The notes beneath the pieces are model-generated. The model had not been told where the DNA came from, searched no databases, and saw only the letters and a list, made by a program, of their open reading frames with translations. Source: Nipponacmea schrenckii (taxonomy: Eukaryota > Mollusca > Gastropoda > Lottiidae). From it: a DNA stretch of 64,000 nucleotides. The position numbers and the translations under genes were made by a program. Positions 36,057 to 47,733 of this stretch are shown here, piece after piece (positions within the stretch are counted from its first letter, which is position 1; each line of letters begins with the position of its first letter). The stretch spans positions 13,388,826-13,452,825 of the forward strand of contig JAUJPP010000005.1 in NCBI GenBank assembly GCA_030562195.1, written 5' to 3'.

Positions 36057-37271
36057 TCACAGAGACTGATTTTTACACCTCCGACAGCTGAGTACGTCAC
36101 GCATTTCCCGTCGAAAAGCAGGATTCATAAAGGCATATATAATGGGATTGGAAACGTGATAAGCAAAATACATATAGAACATAACAGTGTTAAATGGAAC
36201 TAGACCATGTGCCATTAACCAGGACGGCAAGAAGGCAATGATAAAAACTAAAGTTACCACAAACAACATTCCAGCAGTCCGTATGTTGGCTAGCCAATAT
36301 TTTTCTTTTAGAGATACTTCTTTATCAATCATGGCTTTCTGGGGCTCCGATATTTCCGTAAAACGTGAAAGATTTGTCGTAGGCACTGTTGTTTCTGGAG
36401 TTTCCGTCATCGACGTTTCTCGATAAAGACAAATGCGAGTTGCACGACGTTGTTTCAAGCGTCGAGCCCTTCGTTCTAAAACGGATTTATAAATGAGCGT
36501 ATACAAGATAGCGACCACCACGAGGCACATCAGGTACATTAAAGCATACACTTTCTGGAAAGTCTTTCGAAATGTCTTCGATAAAATAAGCTCATTGGTC
36601 ATACATACACCGGAGTACTCTATCATTCTTTCCATCACAGGTATTGTACAATTAGGCTGTACAAACACTATATGTGTACCCATTGTACAATTAAAGTAGT
36701 CTGATATTGTACAATTCGACTCCACAGTTTGATAACCACGAGTTGTTAGATTTGCAGTTTCCATGATGTCTTGTTCCGCAGGAATGAGGGTATATTGGTA
36801 CACTCCATGTACTAGTGAGGTGATGATTCCAATAATGAGCACCAAGAAGGCCAGTCCCATGATAATCTGTCGAGCACGTCGTGAATCCAAGGCATGACAA
36901 TGTGGATGGCATATACACACAAAGCGATCCAAAGCAATAGCCACCATAACAAATGCTGAGAACGGAACGTTGCAAGTAATAAGGAACATATATAATTTAC
37001 ATAATATGTCGTATTTGATTTCATAATTCGTATATTCTACGACGCTCGTATACGGCATGACAAGAACACACGTTACAAAATCAGCGCCTGCTAACGATAT
37101 AATAAACACAGTAGATGCCAATTTGTTTCGTTTGCGTGTATACACATATAACACTAAGGAATTTCCGATACATCCCAGAAAACTGAAGAACGACAACATG
37201 CCTATCACCATTCCTACTGGCCTCTCTGGTAGAGGTTCAGGGCCCTCGGAAGAGTTTTCACAATAAGGCAT
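36057..37271 (-). CDS. Class A (rhodopsin-like) G protein-coupled receptor, orphan
   Basis: An intact seven-helix plasma-membrane receptor of 404 residues in one coding exon, starting at the ATG at 37269-37271 and ending in TGA. Numbering from that Met, the landmarks are GN36-37 in TM1, LAGAD with D64 in TM2, C91 at the start of TM3, DRF 115-117 (in place of DRY), P349 in TM6 within AFLPSW, and NPIIY 375-379 in TM7. A basic helix 8 and a CRRC tail that could be palmitoylated follow. Position 3.32 is I98, so it lacks the amine-binding Asp and is unlikely to be an aminergic receptor; a peptide or other ligand is more plausible. The second extracellular loop is long (about 159-240) with sequons N174, N186, N194 and N207, three of them NCT. 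TM6 has Phe at 6.48, not Trp, and Trp 4.50 and Pro 5.50 are not evident. The frame stays open 47 codons upstream, but that part overlaps a splice acceptor, so the shorter start is preferred. The ligand is unknown. Confidence 0.93.
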   Translation of the reverse strand: MPYCENSSEGPEPLPERPVGMVIGMLSFFSFLGCIGNSLVLYVYTRKRNKLASTVFIISLAGADFVTCVLVMPYTSVVEYTNYEIKYDILCKLYMFLITCNVPFSAFVMVAIALDRFVCICHPHCHALDSRRARQIIMGLAFLVLIIGIITSLVHGVYQYTLIPAEQDIMETANLTTRGYQTVESNCTISDYFNCTMGTHIVFVQPNCTIPVMERMIEYSGVCMTNELILSKTFRKTFQKVYALMYLMCLVVVAILYTLIYKSVLERRARRLKQRRATRICLYRETSMTETPETTVPTTNLSRFTEISEPQKAMIDKEVSLKEKYWLANIRTAGMLFVVTLVFIIAFLPSWLMAHGLVPFNTVMFYMYFAYHVSNPIIYAFMNPAFRREMRDVLSCRRCKNQSL

Positions 37272-37276
37272 TATAT

Positions 37277-37292
37277 CTGAAAAGAGACAAGA
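37277..37292 (-). other. Splice acceptor in front of the GPCR start codon
   Basis: On the minus strand TCTTGTCTCTTTTCAG is followed by ATATAATGCC. The pyrimidine tract and CAG predict an intron in the 5' UTR ending 5 bases before the ATG. Such an upstream non-coding exon is common in otherwise single-exon receptors. The first exon was not located. Confidence 0.7.
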
Positions 37293-38670
37293 ACAGTTGA
37301 TTATAGATAGCTTGTCAACCAAAAACTCCCACTGGAAGCATTGAATTGGAAAAAAAATTAACAGTACAGTAACAATTGAACGCGTTTTCAAGAAGAAGGG
37401 CAAATAGCTCATATAAAATATTTTTCGATATATGTGTTATAACGCACTCTCACACCAAGTTTAATTAAAATACCTCGTTATTTATGTAACACTTGCTACT
37501 TAACGTGCAAATTTTGAAGTGAAAGAACCAAGATGCGTAAGTATGAGAATTAATCAGCAATTAGTGAAAGTTTAAAAAGAAAAGGTGTGGACTTTTGTGG
37601 AGAATTTCAGTGGCGAAACGGTACATTCTGTTCCAAATAGAAAGTTTGGTATAGTACTTCTAAATACAATGTCGATAAATAAGTTATGTTATGAATCTTC
37701 AAATCGATTACCGCGTTAACTGAGATGTAACGCCGAAACTTTTTTCTATTGAAATCACTGCAGGACAGAGATGGTGGTGAATTATCTGACAATTTAACTG
37801 CGCAATATGGAGTAAAACAAATTAAATGAGCCGCGGTGAGTTCTAAAGCAATGTGTCTATCCATGTTATCTTCTTCTAAAGCCAATAACTTAGCTTTTTG
37901 CTTATATAAGTGGTTTTGTGATGAGAATTGCTAAAATGTTTTGACAAAACGGGTTAAATTATGTTCTGACTGGATTTTTTTTTCAACTTCGCTGCAGGAA
38001 TGGCAAAGGCGTCAGAAAACGATGTTATTTTAAACTTAATGACGAATATGATAGTGAGAAAAATCGTTACCATAAATATTTTATGCCAAAGAGACGAAAA
38101 ATTTGTGATTATTTTTTATTTGACTAATGATACTGTAAAACGTTGATGTTTTTGTGTGATTTTTGCATTTGTCAATGTCAATTTGCCACTCAAACTGAGA
38201 GCAAAGAAAGTAAATGAAAGAAAATCAATGGATTGACAAGCAATATGGAATGAAGTGCCAACAAATTAAATGTACTCCATATAGTAATGTTTGGCTCTTA
38301 AAGTGATTATTGTTAAATTGTATGGATTAAGGTTTCTTTTCTTGTTCACCTTTTTAACAACCAAAAAATTGACTAGTTAAAATTCATGGCTAATATAAAA
38401 CACAGCTTAAGCACACTCGAATGGATTTGTGATACGGATTTGTTACTGACAAAATAAATGAAAATATTGATTTAGGAGAAACTAATGCCACTTGAATTTA
38501 AATTTAACAAATGCGTGATAGTAATAAAAGCTTTATGAGCGATTGGTAACATCTAAGTTATAGCCTATAAAAGGTGTTGAATCATTATCTTTCACTTATG
38601 AATTGTATTGGAAAAGGATTGAGTTTTCGCTTTTTTCTAACTGCCTTCACAATTAGCCTGTGTGTAACTA
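37293..38670. other. No gene seen; probable 5' intron or flank of the GPCR
   Basis: AT-rich and non-coding. If the acceptor at 37277 is used, part of this is intron, but no donor could be chosen. Confidence 0.45.
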
Positions 38671-39005
38671 GGGAGTCGCGGTGGCCCAGCGAGTTAGATG
38701 CTTGCTCGCTAACATGAAGGTCCAGAGTTCGATCCTACCAAAGGTCGTGATGTATTTTCGGATTTTTCAAACCGGTTTGCCCCGGTCAGTGATACCAGTC
38801 GGAGGGGCTGACATGGAAATAGCGTCTAGTCGTTCGGATGGGACAATTAGCCGAGGCCCCGTGTGCTACGTTAAATATCCCTCGACAGTTGGAAATCGCA
38901 AAAAAGTAGGATAATGACACTGGTATAATTTCCCTCATTGCACCCTGCGTGGCGTTGCCCGTTTAGGTTGCAGAAAAGTAGGACGTAAATACTCCATTCA
39001 TTTCA
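38671..39005 (+). mobile_element. tRNA-derived SINE, about 335 bp
   Basis: The 5' head resembles a tRNA gene: GCGGTGGCCCAGCGAGTTAG holds an A-box-like promoter, and AGAGTTCGATCC (38724-38735) is a B box for RNA polymerase III. A body follows with CCCCGGTCAGTGATACCAG and TCGGAGGGGCTGACATGGA, then TAAATATCCCTCGACAGTTG, and the tail GCAGAAAAGTAGGACGTAAA ends in CTCCATTCATTTC. A 77-codon open frame inside is incidental. Diverged copies are at 7665-7890 (-) and 803-846 (+, tail only). Confidence 0.88.
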
Positions 39006-42000
39006 TTTTTTTCTGCGTGTAAATAAATGACCTATATACCTAAGCGGAAACGGTTTTCTAATTGCCTTTACTGTTGGTTTGTTTGTAGTTAAATGACACC
39101 ACAGAACAGGAAAAAGAATAATTACTGTCGTTATTAGATATGAGATAGATTTCGGTATTGTAAAAAATACTAAAATTAAGTTAATTATGTTTTAATTACC
39201 TGTTGTGCTTTGAATCCGCTAAGTGAGTAAATTAGGTAAACATTTTTTTTTATTAAAAGGCATGAAATGACTGGAGCCTTGTTTAATTGCCGATATAATT
39301 TTTTAACACCGTTGGAGCACACACTTATTTTGTTTAACAGATTTACCCTCATACCGTCTTACATTGCTAGAGAAGACTTCCACCAAAATATCTTAAGACA
39401 AGAAAACACCATTTCAAATATCTATCGAATCCTCTACGTTTCTTTATAAATGACATCTGTCAGTTTCAGTTTAATTGATATCGATGGAATATGCGTAAAA
39501 TCAGATCGCGTAAACTCTAAGCATGCTGAAACCACACATTAATGTGGCATTAGTTCTTAGGTATAAAAGCGTCTATATTTATATGAATTACATAAATGAT
39601 AGTGTAGTTGACAATGATAAGTGTTTTAGTAGACAGTCGATCAATTGATGTATGATATTGTGAACGGTAGGAGAGTTGCTCACTGAACTATTCTCTACCC
39701 CAATTTTATTTCATATTGTATTAATTCATATTCAAGTTTTAAGACCTATGACTCTTTTGAACTTTTCACAAATGATTTGGTTTCTAACAGTTGGTGGACC
39801 ACGGCCATCCTTCCGTGTGAATTGTTATCGATAGTCTACGTAAGGACCAGGTAGAGTTTGACAGACTCTCGAGACTGTGGCTACAAATAAGGGCAGATGG
39901 ATTCTATTGAAGGTGAGATTCAAAAGTTCCAGGAACACACAAAGGCACAAACGTGGAGCGTCTATATGTGCATTCCGCAATGTCTGAAGAAGCAACTTTT
40001 GACATAACTGGTTTCTATTAACAGTCGATAAAGGCGATACTCAATTCAATTCCAATACAAAAAGAAAGCAATCTAACCAGAAGGTCAAATACAGTTAATC
40101 AGATTAGGCCACTGTACTATAAGAAAACGAAATGAGCAAATATTTAGGTGGTTGGAGGCAGCACAGAATAAAGCGAAGTGTTTAAGGTCGATTATAGGAT
40201 TCCGAGCTACAAATTACATTTTTGTTTCCTCGAGACAAGCAAGGTCATTAGTTTAACAGTTGATGAATGTTACTTAGTGTCTCAAAAGAAACTGGCAGAC
40301 TACCTCAATATATGGCTTGGGGATGTCTGTACGAAAATTCTTTATTGGGATTTATACTGCATTTATAAGGATTTAGTGTCTGTTATCAAATAGAATTGAA
40401 CTTTGGTGGAACATAATAATGTTTTTAACGGGTTTTGTAAACAGCTAGCCACTTTTGACTCGATAGAAGTCAATTACATTTAATCCATCCAATATCTTGT
40501 TATATGTTTCAGGTGGATCGTATAAGACATTAGCCCATCTTTTCTAATGAAGGCCTGTGCTCGTTAAATTCACATAAAATTACAAAAGAATTAGTATCCC
40601 TATTGAAGTCTGATCAGGTTTCTAGTCCCGTATGTTTACAGAAGTCACGTGTTATTGTATCAGCTCTATAGATCGATTACGCACATTTTTTTTCGTAAGT
40701 TATAAAAGAAACAATGGGCCTCAATAGAAGGACTGATTTTGGGTGATTCCAGTAACTACCCTGGTGTTACAGCCATAGGCAAGATTAACGTTTTAGAGGG
40801 TGGAGCGTTTGTCTTATCTCCATATTTCAAAAGAGCAGGAGACCGAAATAATCAGAAAAGTCATATTCAATGAAACGAAAGGAAGCAGTCAATTCAAAGT
40901 TCCATGTTGCAATCCATTAATCATGTTACCGGGTACTACACAAACAACATAATAATACAATATATAGTGTTGGACTTCAAAATACGGTGACAAAATTGAA
41001 TTGTAGCATCTTTTTCTTCAATCCGACTACTATTACATCCAGTAAAATTACCAAGCAATCACTTTCGTGAATTGCGTGTGGTTTATAGAGAAAATGACAT
41101 TTCCTCACTCTTGTGCGATTTCCTACTGTAAAATGACTGCACGGTAGTCAATAAGCAAGCAATATCCGATCAGACATTAGAGCTCTCTGAAAATAAAGAT
41201 AGAATCAATAGCCTGTTCTTAGTAATTTTAAACTTTGTTGTTGTATCTTAAGGGAAGCCATTCTACTTGAATTTTTTCTGTAGATAAGAAAATGCCAGAA
41301 ATCAGGACTATCAAAACAATTCTAAAACGGCGATACGAAATTAGATTCTTCTTAGCATATCTGATTGAGACATACTGAAAATGCCACACGTAATTCTATT
41401 CGTTAGACAACAATAATTATGGCTCGTTATCAGTCGTTTTCTTGTCCACACATTGTAAAATTTCTATTGACAATACTGAACCTACTGTTAGCGCCAGTAG
41501 GCTAGTTGAGCTGTAAGTCACTCTAAGAATGCTAAGCTCACATATCGAAGATAAATATATTTTGAGATGCAAATGTAAATGGAATATGAACAAGGAAAAA
41601 ATATACTTTGATAAATGACATTGCCCAGACACATCCTTTCACATTTTGTTCGTTCCAGAAAAACCTTAATTCAATCCACCATTTTCCATTATTCCCTCAT
41701 ATAATATATTTTGCTTTTACAGCGAACGACTAAACATACACAGTTCGTTTATTAAAGAAAGGTTATGAGTACCATAGAATAGACAGTTGATATATTGTAT
41801 TCATGTAGTTACCATTCGTCATAACAAAATGTTTGAAAGATAAATAATTTAAATTTGTAATGGCCATTGTTCTGCGAATAATAATATCTGATTAAAGGTT
41901 AACAACATACCACCAAATTAGCAAGCTTATCTTGTTATTTGATATAGGAGTTCTTTCGGGATTTGAAATTACATTTTCCTTCGACTGGTAGATTCTACGA

Positions 42001-42297
42001 TTTAATCAAAAGTCTCGATTTTTTAACGATATTAAATTATTGAAGGTAATTCGACATAAAAAAAAATTGCCTGAAATGACGGTGTCTAGTTTCAAAGTTC
42101 CAAGACACCTTTAAGCACATATATTCATTAGAAACAGACTACGACAAATATTTATTCTGAAGATGTCGAGAACAGGCACTGGGATTTTTTCTTTTGTTCA
42201 AATTAAAATAACGTATATGGCAAGACTGCCATTGCATATGAGTTAACTAAATGCTATTTAATATTTATAGGAAAACTTTATGAAGGGCGCGGTGAAT
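39006..42297. other. No gene seen in 3.3 kb
   Basis: Non-coding. Short open frames (60-71 codons) at 39267, 40178 and 41417 show no domain. A weak LINE-like reading near 40090-40180 was considered and rejected. Confidence 0.5.
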
Positions 42298-42515
42298 TGT
42301 GTAATCGTAAAACGATTATCGTAATGGTGAAACGAATATTGTACTAGTAAATCCCTAATCGTAAAAGTGAATTTCACAGTCGTAAAACGATTATCATAAT
42401 GGTGAATAGCGCAATCGTATCGTAAAACGATTATCGTAATGGTGAGCTGCGTAATTGTGTACGATTATCAATGTGGTGAATTAAATTGCATAATTGTTTA
42501 ACGACTATCGTAAGA
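42298..42515. repeat. Degenerate tandem repeat, about 35-42 bp unit
   Basis: Five to six variants of TCGTAAAACGATTATCGTAA followed by TGGTGA. Each unit holds a small imperfect hairpin (ATCGT / ACGAT). Confidence 0.85.
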
Positions 42516-42604
42516 TTTTATGGGCAGAAACCAAAATGTCAGTAACAGCAGTAAACCAAGCAAGTTTTTTATTTCTTGATCAAAAGTTTATATCAACAAA
42601 TTCA

Positions 42605-43937
42605 AACTAGAACTGTGAACAGCTCCGAGCGTGGCAACTATGCGTTATCCCATGGATTTCGAACATTTTGAAACTTCTAACCTGCTAGCTTTCAATTCCG
42701 GTACTTTTCAGCCTCCAATTGTGGAACAAGCGTAACAATATTGTTAGATCTATAGACAGCTGATGTCAAGGCCATTCTATATGGAAAATTTCAAGGTCAT
42801 TGAAGGTGAAGGTCACAAGATTTAGAATTTCAAATTTTTAAAAAATTCAAACGGGCATAAATAATAAATGACGGACTAATTAAATTTTAAAGAAAATTTG
42901 CCATTCTCGGAAAAATGGCGCATGCGCAACTAGCAATTAGAATTTTTTTCTTCTCGGGGGATACAAATTATTTTGTATAGCTAATATATACTGTTTTTGC
43001 TTACATTCTTGAATTACACGGGATGTAGGGTCGCCTGAAATGAGATAAAAAACCGGAAGTCCCCACGCCCAAACCGGAAGTGATCAAAAAATTTTGATGA
43101 TATATTTTTAATTGTGTTGCGTATTTATCTATATCCTGTAAATTTCAGATCGATCCGAACATTAGAGCCCGAAAGTGTAATATAACCGTCCAAAATTGCA
43201 AAATAGTCAGATTTCGGTGGGCTATAAAACCGGAAGTTAATATTTGTCATGCAATATCAGCACATCTATAGACAGCTGAGGTCAAGGACATTCTACATCT
43301 CAAATGTCAAGGTCATTGAAGGTCAAGGTCACGAGATATAGAGTTTTAAATTTTTGAAAAATTCGAACGGGCAAAAAAAAAATTCAAATTCGAAAATCAA
43401 AATTCTGTTCCCAACATTTTTTAGATAAAGTATCAAGGTTTTGATAGACACCAAAATCATAAAAATCGGTCAATAATTGGCGGACTTATTAAATTTTTTA
43501 AAAAAATTTGCCATTTTTGAAAACTGCGCATGCGCAACATTCAATTTAATTTTTTTTCATCTCAGGGGATTAAAATCATTTAGTATAGCTTAAATATACT
43601 GTTTTTGTTTAGATTCTTGAATTACATGGGAAGCAGGGTCGCCCGACATGAGACGAAAAAACCGGAAGTCCCCACGCCCAAACCGGAAGTGATCAAAAAA
43701 TTTTGATGATGTAGTTTTAATTGCGCTGCCTATCTATCTATATCCTGTAAATTTCAGACCGATCCGACTATTAGGGCCCGAGCTAGCTTGAAATCTTATT
43801 TGCATATTATGCAATTAGCCACTTTCGGGTTAGCGAAAATATTATGTTAGATATTCATTTTTGATTCCAGCCCATATTAAAACCATTGGTGAAAACAAAA
43901 ATAGTCTATCTTTTTCCGTTTGGGCTAGCGAGCTTCC

Positions 43938-43998
<61 letters not shown>

Positions 43999-44046
43999 AT
44001 CCGAACGAAAACAAAGCGTGACAAATTTTATTTGCCACGCAATAAA
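42605..44046 (+). mobile_element. Repeat family E, element 1, with two internal copies
   Basis: It starts with ACTGTGAACAGCTCCGAGCG plus TGGCAAC and ends with AATAATCCGAACGAAAACAA, AGCGTGACAAA and TTGCCACGCAATAAA. GCGTGGCAA at the start and TTGCCACGC at the end may be short terminal inverted repeats. Two ~515 bp units lie in tandem (about 42750-43265 and 43266-43850). Each opens with CTATAGACAGCTGA, then TCAAGGTCA (42791; 43307 and 43323), GCGCATGCGC (42918; 43526) and CCGGAAGT (43053, 43074 and 43230; 43662 and 43683). No protein is encoded. Confidence 0.8.
43939..43996. repeat. Homopolymer run of 58 A
   Basis: It sits near the end of element 1 after GGGCTAGCGAGCTTCCC and before ATAATCCGAAC. 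Element 2 has a similar run at 47674-47731 at the same relative place. Length calls in such runs are unreliable. Confidence 0.95.
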
Positions 44047-44289
44047 TGAGTAGTTGTATTACTTTTTTAAAGTTATATTTTCTACTGATTTATCAGCGGC
44101 CTTAGGGATTGGAAATCAGACGAAAGGAATAAATAATGACCAGTTTACATTTACTGCTGTTCTAAATCACAGTAATTGTATGGTTGTTACTAGACGCTGT
44201 TTACCATTTTCCATATTTAAGCGATCTGAGGGAATTTGTTAATAAAATTGGCTGCCACCTTTCCAAAAGATATTTTAGAATTATTATTT

Positions 44290-44790
44290 TTAATTTACAC
44301 CGGAAGTCGGGGCACAAGGCGTGATTTTGAAAAACCGGAAGTCCTCACGTCCAAACCGGAAATGATAAAAAAATCATTTGTATGGACAACATGTCTATAA
44401 TCGGAGAATTTCAGATTAAAACAAAAGTTAGAAATTTCAATATTTGGGGAAATTAACAATTTTCAAATACATCTAGTTACAATTAACGTATTAAAAAAAT
44501 GGATCCAGAAATAAGCCATACAGACTAGATGCAAAATACTTGCTCATTATGCAATATCTCATATATTTTGTTTTAGTTATTCATTTGGTGAATCAGTCCT
44601 TCTCAAATTGTTTGGTAAGACTAGAAATACTATGCTATTTTCTGTTTTGTGGAGGCCACGCAAAAAATCGAAGCTGTTTGCGTTAAAACCGCAAGTGATG
44701 CAAAAGTTTTGATGACTGAGTTTCATTTGTATGTAAAATATGTCTTCATTGTGAATTTCAGATCGATCCGATAATAAGCAACATACTTGC
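44290..44790 (+). repeat. Repeat family E, two degraded fragments
   Basis: The fragment at about 44290-44425 has ACACCGGAAGTCGG, ACCGGAAGTCCTCACGTCC and AAACCGGAAATGAT. The fragment at about 44640-44790 has GCCACGCAAAAAATCG, AAACCGCAAGTGATGCAAAA and AATTTCAGATCGATCCGATA. Both follow the family order downstream of the ETS-like pair. Confidence 0.65.
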
Positions 44791-45458
44791 AAATATCAAA
44801 TATTTTACCAAAAATGTTTAAAAATGGTATCTCGTATTTTCATATATATACATATAACATAATTGGACCGGTAATACTTATATCAGTAGAAAGTAGAGGT
44901 GTTCTAATGACTGGGAAAAATACCAGAAGGCAATAAAACGTTTAAATATCACTTGTAAAAACATTATGAATTAATTTATTAATTAGTTTTAACTCACTAA
45001 TAATAAAATACAAAATCAATTCTTATACGCCTTCATTCATATGACGTCATTTGGTCACGTGAACAAACATAGAGTCTAAATTTAGCGTTTCAAAGCAGAT
45101 CAGAGTCAAATGGATTCCTCAAGCATTTCTACGTCCACATAGGTCTTTTGAACTTGAGAATACATGGATTATTCATTAGAAACTCCAATTAATCAATTAG
45201 TAGGCTTAATTTGGCTCTAATTAATGAGGAAAACCAACTTTAATAACAATTATTTTAAAGGATATAAAATTTGGCAAATTAAACTAGTTATCCCTAATTT
45301 ACAGTAACTAGTTTCGTTCTATTTGAACTCTTCAGACTGATAAAAACTCACAAGGCAGGTTCAGAATTAACGGGGTTGATTAATTTTGACGGGGTCTACG
45401 GGGTTTTACCGTCAACTTTGCCACAAACCAGCCCAAACTGGTACAATACTATCTCAAC
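44791..45458. other. Non-coding; possible start of the Penelope-like remnant
   Basis: No intact gene. Reverse-transcriptase-like sequence may begin near 45370 (GGGGTTTTACCGTCAACTTT), but the frame is too broken to claim. Confidence 0.4.
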
Positions 45459-46070
45459 CGGGGTTACCCACGAGATATAATTGAATCCAACAGATCTAAA
45501 GCCGACATGAGCCAACGGACAACGTTATTTAACGAAAACAAGATAGATCCAGATAACAAACGCCCAGTTTTTATAACGGACTATAACCCCACATCGGTCT
45601 TCATCAGCAAAGTCCTCAAAGACAACTGGCACATCCTCGCCAGCTCTAAGATTGCAATAAAACGTTCCCCAAACCCTGCCTAACAGCCTACAGACATCCT
45701 ACACTTAAAGATCTTCTAACTGGCAAGTCTTACCATTGCCCTAAACTCTGGACATGCACCAGCAGAAATATTATATACCTCCTTACTTGCAACCTTTGCC
45801 AAAAAACAATACGTTGGCGAGACCAAACGCCCTTTCCGCGTTAGGCTGAAAGAACACTTTGCTGATATCCATCACAAGAGAGACACCCCTGTCACCTCCC
45901 ACTTCCATCTACCGAGTCACTCCAGTCAAAATCTCGACTACCAAATTATTAAACAACTAGGAACCAACCCAGACCTCACACAATCCACCACAAATAGACG
46001 CTCCGTGGAACTTCACTGGATCATTAGATTGAAGACTTTCCAACCCTACGGAATCAACGACAAAATCTGA
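45459..46070 (+). pseudogene. Penelope-like retroelement, C-terminal end with GIY-YIG endonuclease, broken
   Basis: The RT C-terminal side starts with RGYPRDIIE and continues with FITDYNPTSVF and DNWHIL. AYRHPTLKDLL, a hallmark of Penelope-like elements, follows. The GIY-YIG nuclease is recognised by IYLLTCNLC, QYVGET, RVRLKEHF and a final SVELHWIIRL before TGA at 46068-46070. At least two frame changes are seen, near 45676 and in an A-run near 45805, so no full protein is made. In intact members the reverse transcriptase and nuclease copy and integrate the element. Family E element 2 begins about 100 bases after its stop. Confidence 0.85.
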
Positions 46071-46167
46071 ACTTGGGTACCCCCACTTTTCCTGTTTTTT
46101 AACAATTATTTATCCAAAACCTTTAATTTATCAACATCTTAGATAAATTTAATTACAAAAAAAAAAA

Positions 46168-47698
46168 TAAACTAGAGCTGTGAACAGCCTCCGAGCGTGG
46201 CAACGCATTTATCCCTTTGATTTTGGACCTTTTGAAACTTTTAACCTGTTAGCTTGCAATTTTGATATTTTTACGCCTACGCCAAGACCGGAAGTGACAA
46301 AAAATTTTGATGATATATTTTTATTTGCTTTGCCGTATTTTCTATATCTTATCTATTTCAGTTCGATCCGACAATTAGACCCTGAGTAAGCACGAATCTT
46401 AGTTGCAATTATGCAACTAGCCACATTCGGGTTGGCAAAAATCAGAAGTTAGATATTCGTTTTTGATTCTAAAACGTATCTTATTGTATTTTTTAAACCA
46501 GAACACTGTAGTATTTACGGGTTGGGCTGTGGAGCTGCCCCCCTCCTGGGGTGAAGGACATTCTACATTTCAAATTTGAAGGTTGTTGAATGTCAAGGTC
46601 ACGAGATAAAAATTTTGAATTTTCAAAAAATTCTAACGGCCAAAAAAATTTTTAAATTCAAAAATCAAAATTCTGTTCCCAACAAATTTTAGATAAAGTA
46701 ACAAGGTTTCGATAGAGCCCAAAATCATACAAATCAATTAATAAATGGCGGACTTATTGAAATTTAAAGATAAGTTGCTATTCTCGGGTAACTGCGCATG
46801 CGCAACTTAAAATCTTTTTTTTTTCTTTTCAAGGGATTTAATCTATTTAGTATATCTATTTAATACTGTTTTTGTTTACATTCTTGAAATACAGCGGAAA
46901 CAGGGTCGCCAGACTTGAGTCGAATAAACCGGAAGTCCCCACGCAGAAACCGGAAGTAACAAAGCCGAAGGTTGATATTTTTCATCAAATATAAGCGTAT
47001 CTATAGACAGCTGAGGTGAAGGACATTCTACATTTCAAATTTCAAGGTTGTTGAAGGTCAAGGTAACGAAATATAAATTTTTGAATTTTGAAAAAAATTC
47101 AAACGGCCAAAAAAAATTTTTAAATTCGAAAATCAAAATTCTGTTCCCAACAAATTTTGAATAAAGTAACAAGATTTCGATAAACACCAAAATCATACAA
47201 ATCAATTAATAAATGGCGGACTTATTGAATTTTTAAGAAAAGTTGCTTTTCTCGGGGAACTGCGCATGCGCAACTTGAAATCAATTTTTTTTTCTTTTCA
47301 GGGGATTAAATCTATTAAGTATAGCTAATATATACTGTTTTTGTTTACATTATTATATTACGGCGGAAGCAGCGTCGCCCGACTTGAGTCGAATAAACCG
47401 GAAGTCCCCACGCCAAAACCGGAAGTGACAAAAAAATTTTGATGATATATTTTATTTTGCTTTGCCGACCTTTTTATATCCTATAAATTTCAGATCGATC
47501 CGACAATTAGATCCTGAGTTAGCACGAAATCTTAATTGCATATTATGCAATTAGCCACTTTCGGGTTGGCAAAAATTCGAAGTTAGATATTCGTTTTTGA
47601 TTCCAGAACGTATCTTATCGTATTTTTTAAACCAGATCACTGTAGCATTTACGGTTTGGGCTGTGGAGCTGCCCAAAAAAAAAAAAAAAAAAAAAAAA

Positions 47699-47733
<35 letters not shown>

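Noticed and set aside
36187..37266. Several open frames of 60-94 codons on both strands within the GPCR
   Set aside because: They overlap the intact receptor frame in other phases and encode nothing recognisable.
37272..37412. 47-codon N-terminal extension of the GPCR with a hydrophobic stretch
   Set aside because: It spans a strong pyrimidine tract plus CAG acceptor just before the downstream ATG, so it is more likely intron.
40092..40180. IRLGHCTIRKRNEQ-like reading, reminiscent of LINE C-terminal QLRxGHC motifs
   Set aside because: Too short, no other LINE motif nearby, and flanking frames are closed.
43842..44049. Open frames with long Lys or Phe runs
   Set aside because: They are translations of the 58-base A-run on the two strands.
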